Made by a program: the position numbers and the translations under genes
The notes under the pieces: model-generated
Seen by the model: only the letters and a program-made list of their open reading frames with translations
The model's database searches: none
What the model was told of the DNA's origin: nothing
Origin: Candidatus Bathyarchaeota archaeon
Lineage (GTDB): Archaea > Thermoproteota > Bathyarchaeia > Bathyarchaeales > Bathyarchaeaceae
Assembly: GCA_020356305.1 (NCBI GenBank)
Contig: CP070636.1
Span: forward strand, 1,428,025 to 1,445,760
DNA: 17,736 nt
Direction of reading: 5' to 3'
Part shown: piece by piece, positions 7,710-14,698 of the stretch
Layout: every line of letters begins with the position of its first letter
How positions within the stretch are numbered: position 1 is the first letter of the stretch

Positions 7710-7970
7710 TTAGAGAAAAGCCTCCTCACCAACCTCCTCCTCAAGCATCTCAGCTAAGTTTTCTCTGCTATATGGTGGTTTAACATCGTTAGGAAAGCTT
7801 GTCTCGTACCGTTTGAACATAGCCTTCCAAAGGTCAAGGTAAAACTCTTTGAACTCGACCAAAGTAAACATCGCATCACACTGTATCGCAATCCCAGTTT
7901 CACATTCCTTCCACGAAACAAAACGAATACGCCACTTCTCCTTAGTTATGAACTCGGTGAAATCAGCCAT
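7710..7970 (-). CDS. Small acidic hypothetical protein, 86 aa
   Basis: I do not recognise a family. The protein begins MADFTEFITKEKWRIRFVSWKECETG, is rich in aromatic and acidic residues, and ends in the acidic helix NLAEMLEEEVGEEAFL. It has no signal peptide, membrane helix or metal motif. Expression is well supported: AGGTGATC, eight bases of 16S-tail complementarity, lies 7 nt before the ATG, and a possible TATA element sits further upstream. It is the first gene of a likely two-gene operon with the CocE-type hydrolase 33 nt downstream, so it may assist or regulate that enzyme. That role is only inferred from position. Confidence 0.7.
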   Translation of the reverse strand: MADFTEFITKEKWRIRFVSWKECETGIAIQCDAMFTLVEFKEFYLDLWKAMFKRYETSFPNDVKPPYSRENLAEMLEEEVGEEAFL

Positions 7971-7977
7971 TTTATAT

Positions 7978-7985
7978 GATCACCT
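7978..7985 (-). promoter_or_regulatory. Extended Shine-Dalgarno site of the 86-aa gene
   Basis: The minus strand reads AGGTGATC, 7 nt before the ATG at 7970. This is an unusually long match to the 3' end of archaeal 16S rRNA and suggests efficient translation. Confidence 0.7.
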
Positions 7986-8008
7986 AGAACTTCACTCTTC
8001 CGAGTCTT

Positions 8009-8020
8009 GTCTTTATTAGG
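8009..8020 (-). promoter_or_regulatory. Possible TATA element of the 86-aa/hydrolase operon
   Basis: The minus strand reads CCTAATAAAGAC. A start about 25 nt downstream (near 7990) would give a roughly 20-nt leader that includes the AGGTGATC site. The match to a TATA box is only moderate. Confidence 0.3.
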
Positions 8021-8095
8021 TTTTTCACCCATGCGCGCGCGAAGATTGGTCTTTTTTGAAAATGGGAAAACAATATTAACTGTTAAGACAAAATA

Positions 8096-8105
8096 CTTAA
8101 TATAC
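8096..8105 (+). promoter_or_regulatory. Putative TATA box of the 7-TM/MEDS gene
   Basis: CTTAATATAC lies about 30 nt before the GTG at 8131. Transcription would begin near 8125-8127, giving a leaderless or very short-leader mRNA. This fits the absence of a convincing Shine-Dalgarno site before either the GTG or the ATG at 8140. Confidence 0.5.
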
Positions 8106-8130
8106 TATTACCCCATAGAATACGCGGCAA

Positions 8131-10035
8131 GTGAAGACAATGGATGCATCGGCATTTCTGCCAAGCCTAACTGCTCTATTCGCCATTGGCGTTCTCACCG
8201 TAGTTATCGTTCGTCGAAGGAGGTCGTACTCCAGCAATATCAGAGGGTATTTCGTTGGATCTGTTCTTGCGGTCACGGCGTTGATTCTGTCGGACCTGTT
8301 TCTTCGCTTGGCACCATCTAAAGCTACAGCTCTTTACGTGGGTAGAGTCGAGGCTTCAGCTTGTTTGATCGCTTCTGTTGCAATTAGCTTGTCGGCACTG
8401 GCTGTGAAAAAGAAGTTCAGGTTCGGTTTTCAGCGGGATCTTTGGAAACTCGAACTCTTTCGAGTGCCTCTTGTCCTGGTCGACACAAGCTTTTTGTTTG
8501 TTATTTTGGTGTTGACGTGGGTTCCAGACTCGTTCCAAGCAAAATTGCTGACCAGTTTTGTTTTGGGAGAAATGATTTATGTGCCGGTTTTCGTACCGTG
8601 GTATGGAATTTCTCTATTCGTCTTCTTCGGTTTTCTCATTGCATATCCTTGTTACAGGCTACTTTCGTTGATTCGGTCGGGTGGAGCGAAGGAAACAGCG
8701 GCTGAAACCTTGAGGGGACTCGAAGTTTGTCTGACGGGATTGGGATTATTCGGGTTCGTTTTGGGTGCGTTTATGCGGTCGATTAGTGGTGTGGTTGAGC
8801 TCGGCGAAGGCGGGTACTTGATTTCTGCATTTCTTTTCATTGCTCTTGTGTACTCATACAGAGAAACAGCCATTCCCAAGAGTCTACCTCAGACATACTC
8901 TGCTGTTCATTTGGAAGAAGGCGAGATCGCGGTTATGTTGTACACCTCAGCAGTAGACAAAATGAGAGCCTTCTCAGCGTTCATTCGAGAGGGCCTCGAA
9001 AATGGTGATAAAGTTGCCTATACCTACCCCGATGACGAAAGTGAAACCGTCAGGACCAAGCTTAAGCAATACGGAATCAACGTTGAAAAATATGAGAGAA
9101 ACGGTGCCTTGACCTTAAGAAGCCTAACTAAGTATTACCTGCCCGACGGTAACTTCGTGAAAAAGGCAGTTAAGAGGGGACTTGATGAGCGGAATGAAGC
9201 CAAAAAGAAGGGATACAAACACCTCAGAGAGATTGATGATCTTGGCGACTTCTCCTTTCTTAATGGCCAGTGGCAAAAATACCTAGAATACTGGGATGAC
9301 CCCGGATGGGGAGCCCTTCCCGGCGCAGGAATATTATACGAACCCTTTCTCATCGAATTAACAGTCTTCAATATCGAAAGCATTAGTGAAAAACAAGTCG
9401 CTAACCTCGTCAAAGCATTCTGCGGCAAGGGACGTGCGCGGCTGATTGATCTAATAGAGCACACCAACGCTTTTTCAAAATCTCTAGGGCTAGATCACAA
9501 GCAGTTGGTTGGTAGAAAGTTTCTTCTCGAGTTTGACCCTGTCTCAGACTACGAAAAGACTGTCCGAGATTTTGTGGCAGAAGCCACAGCGAACATGGAA
9601 ACCACCGTGGTTTTCACGCATAAAGGCAGCCCAATTCATTCGGCTTTAAGCCACGAAAAATTTCTTAAATTGTTCCTGTTGACGCAACGAGTGTCAGTTC
9701 CAACGAAGGGCGACTCTCAAGCAGAGATGCTCTTGCCAGCTGACAACTCGTCTTTAATGCTTGACGCCCTCGGAAAAGTGTTGAACACAAGTGCTCAAGG
9801 GCGCGTGTGCCTAGTCTTTGACAGTCTCTCCGGGCTCATAACATCAATAGGTCTCAAAAGAACCTACAAGTTTCTGCGTTACGCGCTTGAAGTGTTGAGT
9901 TCCGACAAAGTGACTGCTCTTTTCTTGCTCACTAGCTCTGCCCATGATCCGAAAGCAATTTCTACGCTGAGGGTCTTGTTTAATGACCAATTGGCCTACG
10001 GAGAAAAGAGAATGCAGGTGGTCAAGCTCTTCTGA
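8131..10035 (+). CDS. Membrane sensor-like protein: 7-TM region, MEDS domain, degenerate RecA-like domain
   Basis: A 634-aa three-part protein. Residues 8-245 hold about seven hydrophobic helices (for example 8-27, 41-60, 75-93, 112-132, 155-180, 198-218, 229-245), resembling the 7-TM sensor regions of archaeal signalling proteins. Residues 261-450 match a MEDS domain (EEGEIAVMLYTSAVDKMRAF, then FIREGLENGDKVAYTYPD), a sensory module named from methanogens and the DcmR regulator. Residues 460-634 look RecA/KaiC-like: GRKFLLEFDPVSDYEKTVRDF, a Walker A position occupied by FTHKGSPIHSAL without the GK[ST], and a Walker B-like CLVFDSL (560-566). ATP hydrolysis is therefore doubtful. No histidine kinase or output DNA-binding domain is present. 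The start is GTG at 8131 or ATG at 8140. It converges on the aconitase X genes, with only 33 nt between stops. Role: probably signalling at the membrane; ligand unknown. Confidence 0.75.
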   Translation: MKTMDASAFLPSLTALFAIGVLTVVIVRRRRSYSSNIRGYFVGSVLAVTALILSDLFLRLAPSKATALYVGRVEASACLIASVAISLSALAVKKKFRFGFQRDLWKLELFRVPLVLVDTSFLFVILVLTWVPDSFQAKLLTSFVLGEMIYVPVFVPWYGISLFVFFGFLIAYPCYRLLSLIRSGGAKETAAETLRGLEVCLTGLGLFGFVLGAFMRSISGVVELGEGGYLISAFLFIALVYSYRETAIPKSLPQTYSAVHLEEGEIAVMLYTSAVDKMRAFSAFIREGLENGDKVAYTYPDDESETVRTKLKQYGINVEKYERNGALTLRSLTKYYLPDGNFVKKAVKRGLDERNEAKKKGYKHLREIDDLGDFSFLNGQWQKYLEYWDDPGWGALPGAGILYEPFLIELTVFNIESISEKQVANLVKAFCGKGRARLIDLIEHTNAFSKSLGLDHKQLVGRKFLLEFDPVSDYEKTVRDFVAEATANMETTVVFTHKGSPIHSALSHEKFLKLFLLTQRVSVPTKGDSQAEMLLPADNSSLMLDALGKVLNTSAQGRVCLVFDSLSGLITSIGLKRTYKFLRYALEVLSSDKVTALFLLTSSAHDPKAISTLRVLFNDQLAYGEKRMQVVKLF

Positions 10036-10068
10036 GCCTGACACAAGCTTTGTTCGAATAGTCTTGGT

Positions 10069-10518
10069 TCAATGAATGCCACATGTTCGTCTGATTTCGA
10101 CGACCCCGAGATCTCCGTTGACCATCAGGTAGTCGTTTGTGTGTATGGTCTCTAGAGTGTTTCTATCAAGTCTATCATCGATTGGTATCGTTTTTCCGTA
10201 AAATATGTGAGCCATCAAGGCTCCGCTAGCTAGAATAGGCTCCGTCTCAATGTTAACAATGGCTGCGGGGGCATTTCGACACTTCACCGCTTCAAGGAGC
10301 ACAACCGCCCCGGTTGTGGAGCCCTTGCCGTACGGAAAAACCAGGACTCTATCTCGCACCTGTTGTCCACAAAGTTCATGTCTCGTGTCAATTATGAGGC
10401 CTGTTTTTGGATTCAATCCGCCCCAAAAACTCAGGTTCTGCCCGCTGACAAGAGCCATCCCCTCTGCAACGCCCCTGAACACGCCGTGCCCCCTAACGGT
10501 AAGCTTGAGCTCCCGCAT
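10069..10518 (-). CDS. Aconitase X small (swivel) subunit, DUF126; candidate phosphomevalonate dehydratase small subunit
   Basis: A 149-aa DUF126 protein, the swivelling domain of aconitase X hydro-lyases. Visible family features are SFWGG (30-34), PKTGLIID (37-44), the catalytic-serine loop GKGSTTG with Ser67, and EPI (93-95). In archaea with the modified mevalonate pathway, the paired large and small subunits dehydrate (R)-5-phosphomevalonate to trans-anhydromevalonate 5-phosphate. Other aconitase X enzymes dehydrate cis-3-hydroxy-L-proline. The gene begins 22 nt after the large-subunit stop, with GGGGATG shortly before the ATG, so the two are co-transcribed. Membership of the family is secure; the choice of substrate is not. 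Confidence 0.87.
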   Translation of the reverse strand: MRELKLTVRGHGVFRGVAEGMALVSGQNLSFWGGLNPKTGLIIDTRHELCGQQVRDRVLVFPYGKGSTTGAVVLLEAVKCRNAPAAIVNIETEPILASGALMAHIFYGKTIPIDDRLDRNTLETIHTNDYLMVNGDLGVVEIRRTCGIH

Positions 10519-10540
10519 GGTACATCCCCAAATTATTTAC

Positions 10541-11782
10541 CTATTGAACGAAGCCTTTGATCGCAGCTTTGACGCATTGGTCAATGCTTCCATATATTAC
10601 CTCGGCGCTGCATAGTGCAGGTGCATAATGCGCGCATTTTCCCGAGTCCGTCATCATGGTTTCGAAGCCGTAAATGTTGGTCGGAGACACCAACATGCAA
10701 GTTTCCGTCAAAATCTGCGCGCCACTGGATTCAATAATATCGAAGTAGCCCATTCTCTTCGCCAGCATTTCCACGTGCTTGGTTGTGTAGATCCAAAACT
10801 TGATCCGTTTGTGGATTTTCCTGTTTCTCAGTAAAGCCGCCACCTTTCCAAGTTCCCCGATAGAATAGTGTGGGCAGCCTACTGCGATGAAGTCAACCTT
10901 CCCAGCTCTCGTTGTACACATCTCCTCCTTGGTCTCTCTCAGCTCCCTCAACCCCAACTCAAATGTTTCTTTCCAGTCCATGTTGCGAGGGATCCTGCCA
11001 AGGTTTTCGCGCTCATACTCCGCAGTAACACCTGGTATGTGATAGAGCGCTAGAGACCCCGACGCCGCCGCAGCAGCTCCCATGTTTTTCAGCTGGTCCG
11101 TTGAAATAATCTTTGGAAATCCAGTTAGCACAGGCACTTTATCGGCAACCTGCTTACCAATGAAATAGCCGATCGCAGGGTAGTCACTGTCCATCAAAGT
11201 TTTGGACTTAACCTTTATTCTGACCAGTATCTCCCCTCGCCTGTTTTCATCCAAGTGCAGACCAAACTTGGGTACTCTGCCAGCTATTCCAGCAGCCATA
11301 TCAACAACTGCAGTAAGCCGATTTGTCCTGGCTCCTAGAACTGAATTGACAAAGACGACAGCGGAGGATTCAGACCATCCTACGTGTTGACCCAGCAATG
11401 GAGCGCTGCCATGTAGATAAGGCGTACATGTCCACACAGGAATACCCCCCAACTTCTCTTGGGCTTCAACAATTCTCATTTGGCTCTTAGCATAGGTCTC
11501 TGGAATCTTGAATTCTCGCCACCGCTGTAGATCCATTCCAGCTGGATCTAGAGTTGTTGGAACTGAATATTTTGTTCCTAATTCGGCAAATTTCTCGCAT
11601 ATTTCGACTCCTGCGTCCATAATATCCCGGTACGGGGTCATAACCGTGTGAGCGCTTGCGATTTTCGTCATTTCTTCTGCTCCGTAGATGTCCCCGACTC
11701 CTGTGAGTATTTCCATTGCAAGTTGAACTGATTCTCCGTACTCTCCGACGAGCATCCGTTCCTCCAGTTTGTCCAGATACAC
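10541..11782 (-). CDS. Aconitase X large (catalytic) subunit, DUF521; candidate phosphomevalonate dehydratase large subunit
   Basis: A 413-aa DUF521 protein with family blocks MYLDKLEERMLVGEYGE at the start, TCTPYL (118-123), GWSESSAVVFVNSVLGARTNR (135-155) and TDSGKCAHY (378-386). Cys119, Cys303 (VGCPHYS), Cys362 (TETC) and Cys383 are candidates for Fe-S ligation and active-site roles. It would form the catalytic half of a heterodimer with the DUF126 protein encoded next. The start is GTG; the upstream frame is closed by a TGA six codons earlier, and the N-terminus matches the family. Phosphomevalonate dehydratase is the leading guess for an archaeon. The divergent amino-acid-type operon leaves open a hydro-lyase role there instead. 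Confidence 0.88.
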   Translation of the reverse strand: MYLDKLEERMLVGEYGESVQLAMEILTGVGDIYGAEEMTKIASAHTVMTPYRDIMDAGVEICEKFAELGTKYSVPTTLDPAGMDLQRWREFKIPETYAKSQMRIVEAQEKLGGIPVWTCTPYLHGSAPLLGQHVGWSESSAVVFVNSVLGARTNRLTAVVDMAAGIAGRVPKFGLHLDENRRGEILVRIKVKSKTLMDSDYPAIGYFIGKQVADKVPVLTGFPKIISTDQLKNMGAAAAASGSLALYHIPGVTAEYERENLGRIPRNMDWKETFELGLRELRETKEEMCTTRAGKVDFIAVGCPHYSIGELGKVAALLRNRKIHKRIKFWIYTTKHVEMLAKRMGYFDIIESSGAQILTETCMLVSPTNIYGFETMMTDSGKCAHYAPALCSAEVIYGSIDQCVKAAIKGFVQ

Positions 11783-11944
11783 ATTCAGCCCCCAATATCA
11801 CTGGCCCGAATTGACTACATAAGCATGGACTTTGTGAGACACCACTACCAATCAAATCGCTACTTTTATATTGTGTTTCACATGTTGAAAAGATTCTCAG
11901 ACGCAGAGACTGTATTGAAAAGCATAGGCAAAGGAAAGGAAATA
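11783..11944. promoter_or_regulatory. Divergent promoter region between aconitase X and the aminotransferase
   Basis: This 162-nt gap separates two outward-facing units. CTTTTATATT at 11863-11872 is a good TATA box for the plus strand, giving a start near 11893-11897. The same A/T core reads TATAAAAG on the minus strand and could also serve aconitase X with a leader of about 58 nt. A second minus-strand candidate is CTTATGTAG near 11816-11824. Shared control of both units is possible but unproven. Confidence 0.45.
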
Positions 11945-13288
11945 ATGATGGTTAAAAAAGAAACTGTTGAAGACTACACCGTTAGAACTCCGACGTCAAA
12001 GAAGCTGTGGGAAGAAGCCAGAGAAGTTCTTCCTGGCGGGATTGGAAGCGGTGTACGGTATTTTGAGCCGTATCCATTTTTCCTCAGCAAGGCAAAAGGC
12101 AGCAGAGTATGGGACGTCGACGGAAACGAGTACATAGATCTCATCATGGGCTACGGAATCAACATATCTGGACACGCTCACCCGGCAATAGTAAACGCTG
12201 TAAAGGAGCAGATGGAAAAAGGCAGCATGTACACGACGCCTCATGAAAAGACCGCTTTGTATGTTAAAGAATTGCGAAGGCGTTTTCCCGCGATGAGCAT
12301 GTTCCAACTTGCCAATTCAGGCACCGAAGCCACCATGCACGCTATCCGGGTTGCCAGAGCCTACACGGGCAAGGATAAAATCGTGAAGATAGAAGGATGC
12401 TATCACGGACAACACGACTACCTTCTCATCAGTGTCGACCCGCCTCAAGGAAAGGCTGGGCCAAAATGGGCTCCCACGCGATACATCCAATCCGAGGGAA
12501 TGCCCGAGGACACCGTGAAAAACACGCTCATTGCACCTTTCAACGATGTAGAGTCTATGGAGAACCTCTTCAAAAAGCATCAAGGGGAAATTGCCGCATT
12601 GATAATGGAACCCATAATGTTAAACTGTGGAGTGGTTCTTCCAAAAAAAGACTACTTGAGGAGCATCCGAAAACTCACAGAAAAATATAACATACTCCTC
12701 ATTTTCGATGAGGTTAAAACAGGTGTCAGAGTAGCTCCAGGCGGAGCCAGCGAGCTCTACAAGATAGAGCCTGACATGATAACCCTTGCCAAAGCCATTG
12801 GAGGAGGCCTTCCACTGGCAGCCTTTGGAGGAACAAGAGAAATCATGGAATCACTCCGCCCCCTCGGACGAACCTCACACGGGGGCACCTACTGTGCTAA
12901 TCCTCTCTCGATATCTGCAGGGCTCGCCTGCTTAACCGAAGTGTTGACGAACGAAGCGCACAGGCACATGACCGATCTGGGCAACGAACTGAGTAAAGGC
13001 GTAAGAGACATGATTGAAGATGTCGGCGTAACAGCGTGGGTAAACAGCATAGGCCCTCTCGGATACGTATTCTTCACAGACATGCAACCTACAAACTATA
13101 GAGAAGCAGATACAACCGATCTTGAAAAGACATGGGAATTCTGGTTCCACATGGTCAACAATGGTGTTCTCCCTTGGGGACCCTGTCATTTCGAACAATG
13201 GTACGTGTCCGTTGTACACGCACAAGATGAAATCACGAAAACCATAGAAACATCGGGAGATGCGCTACGCAAAGTTAAAGCTGTCTAA
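11945..13288 (+). CDS. Class III PLP aminotransferase, glutamate-1-semialdehyde-aminomutase-like
   Basis: A 447-aa fold-type I PLP enzyme. Key residues, numbered from the ATG at 11945: Ser-Gly-Thr 125-127 (phosphate binding), GCYHGQHD (151-158), Glu222-Pro223, Asp255 in FDEVKTG (PLP nitrogen), Lys283 in LAKAIGGGLP (Schiff base) and HGGT 312-315. It is closest to the GSA aminomutase-like branch but differs from HemL at several positions (FDEVKTGVRV, YCANPLS) and has no haem genes nearby. It is followed 42 nt later by an FAD oxidase and an Fe-S protein, so transamination in a catabolic route is more likely. I placed the start at 11945 (11948 also fits) because the TATA box predicts transcription from about 11895, and AAAGGA lies just upstream. 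The longer frame from 11825 would precede the promoter. Confidence 0.85.
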   Translation: MMVKKETVEDYTVRTPTSKKLWEEAREVLPGGIGSGVRYFEPYPFFLSKAKGSRVWDVDGNEYIDLIMGYGINISGHAHPAIVNAVKEQMEKGSMYTTPHEKTALYVKELRRRFPAMSMFQLANSGTEATMHAIRVARAYTGKDKIVKIEGCYHGQHDYLLISVDPPQGKAGPKWAPTRYIQSEGMPEDTVKNTLIAPFNDVESMENLFKKHQGEIAALIMEPIMLNCGVVLPKKDYLRSIRKLTEKYNILLIFDEVKTGVRVAPGGASELYKIEPDMITLAKAIGGGLPLAAFGGTREIMESLRPLGRTSHGGTYCANPLSISAGLACLTEVLTNEAHRHMTDLGNELSKGVRDMIEDVGVTAWVNSIGPLGYVFFTDMQPTNYREADTTDLEKTWEFWFHMVNNGVLPWGPCHFEQWYVSVVHAQDEITKTIETSGDALRKVKAV

Positions 13289-13330
13289 AAAGAAGAAAAA
13301 ACATAGACTGCGGCTTAGGTAGAACATAAA

Positions 13331-14698
13331 ATGAAAGAAGCGATTAGTGGAAATTCTCAACGAATTGTTGGGCTTTTGGCAAAGATCGTTGAAAAAGACA
13401 ACGTTTTGTATGAACCACATGATCTGATAGCTTACTCACGCGATCGCTATCCCTTTTTGACTCATCCAGAAAAAGGTGTGAGACCTCTTGCCGTTGTGCG
13501 TCCTGTAACAACAGACGAAGTTCGTGAGGTTGTGATGCTTGCTAACAAACATCATATACCTTTAACTCCGAGAGGGTCGGGAACAAACTACGCGGGCTCA
13601 GCTGTTCCAAGTGAGCATAGCGTTGTTGTAGACCTGTCTCGGATGAATCAGATACTCAGCGTCGATGAGGAATCCATGAGTGCGAAGGTTCAAGCTGGAT
13701 TGATTCTTCAAGACTTTGAGGAAGCGTTAGACAAGAGAGGTTTCACTTTTGGCCATGATCCGGGCAGTTTCCCCTCCGCAACAGTTGGAGGTTGCATATC
13801 GACGTGGTCCTTGGGATGGAAAGCGGGTAAATACGGCGACATGGGACGTCTTGTCTTATCTCTTAAGGTAGTTTTGCCAAACGGTGAGGTTATTGAAACC
13901 AGAAGTGTGCCGAAATCGTCCACTGGCTTTGATTTTAAAAGCCTTTTCATCGGTGCAGAAGGGGCTATGGGTATCATAACTGAAGCAGTTCTGCGAATCC
14001 ATCCATCACCAGAAAAAAGGGTCATCCAAATCTATGGCTTTAAAGACTTTGAAAGGGCTTTCAAAGGCTTACTCGCAGCCTTAAGAAGTGGCTTATCCCC
14101 AATGATGCAGCTTGTTATGAACGACGGGGAGATGGAAGGACTCACGGAAAAATCGTGGGCAAAGGGGGGCGTCATGATCGGTTACGAGGGTGTTAAGGAA
14201 GTAGTCGAGGCGCAGGTGAAACGTACAGCGTCTATTCTGGAGGCAAATGAGGGCGTAAGATTAGATGACGAAGCTGCCGAGAAATATTGGGAAAATCGAC
14301 ATGACATGTTTTCGCAGATGAACATAGAAGGGGCCGCAGGCAGTATAGACACCGCGGTCCCAGTCAGTAAAGCAATTGAATTCTACGAGTTTCTTAAAGA
14401 CTGGGCTAAGAGACGAGGCGTTAAGATCTTTGGCATAGCTTCTTGGGTGTTACCTGAGAATGTAGGGATGGACTCGGCGTTCCATGAATCCGAGGCTGAA
14501 GCTTATGCCGCGGCGAGGGATGAGGCTGTGCGAAAAGCTCTGGAGCTTGGAGGCACGTCCTCGTATTGCGTAGGAGTTGGTCTCAGGTATCCGCATCTAA
14601 TGAGGGAGGAGCATGGACCTGCGTTAGATATCATGAGGGCAATTAAGCGTGTACTAGATCCGAACAACATTATGAATCCAGGATGGCTTAGCCCATGA
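13331..14698 (+). CDS. FAD-linked oxidase, GlcD/AGPS-like (VAO/PCMH family)
   Basis: A 455-aa flavoprotein of the vanillyl-alcohol-oxidase family. The FAD-binding PCMH domain (about 50-225) shows PRGSGTNYAGSAVP (80-93), DPGSFPSATVGG (143-154), YGD (168-170) and GAEGAMGIITEAVLRI (208-223). The C-terminal oxidase domain ends in IKRVLDPNNIMNPG, as in D-lactate/glycolate dehydrogenases. The usual EHGIG or HGVG signature is replaced by SSYCVGVG (410-417). Overall it resembles both GlcD and alkyl-DHAP synthase-like archaeal oxidases. It likely oxidises a 2-hydroxy acid or related substrate and passes electrons to the Fe-S protein encoded next, with which it overlaps by ATGA. Substrate unknown. The Shine-Dalgarno site is weak (AGGT 11 nt before ATG), so it may depend on the upstream gene for transcription. 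Confidence 0.87.
   Translation: MKEAISGNSQRIVGLLAKIVEKDNVLYEPHDLIAYSRDRYPFLTHPEKGVRPLAVVRPVTTDEVREVVMLANKHHIPLTPRGSGTNYAGSAVPSEHSVVVDLSRMNQILSVDEESMSAKVQAGLILQDFEEALDKRGFTFGHDPGSFPSATVGGCISTWSLGWKAGKYGDMGRLVLSLKVVLPNGEVIETRSVPKSSTGFDFKSLFIGAEGAMGIITEAVLRIHPSPEKRVIQIYGFKDFERAFKGLLAALRSGLSPMMQLVMNDGEMEGLTEKSWAKGGVMIGYEGVKEVVEAQVKRTASILEANEGVRLDDEAAEKYWENRHDMFSQMNIEGAAGSIDTAVPVSKAIEFYEFLKDWAKRRGVKIFGIASWVLPENVGMDSAFHESEAEAYAAARDEAVRKALELGGTSSYCVGVGLRYPHLMREEHGPALDIMRAIKRVLDPNNIMNPGWLSP

Noticed and set aside
11487..11855. Minus-strand 122-codon ORF overlapping the aconitase X large subunit
   Set aside because: Arg/Ser-rich frame-shifted shadow of the recognised gene.
11825..11944. N-terminal extension of 40 codons on the aminotransferase
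   Set aside because: It precedes or overlaps the TATA box at 11863-11872 and does not match the family; the ATGs at 11945/11948 have a Shine-Dalgarno site and the expected N-terminus.
11945..13288. Calling the aminotransferase hemL
   Set aside because: It belongs to the GSA-like branch, but motif differences and the catabolic-looking operon argue against haem synthesis.
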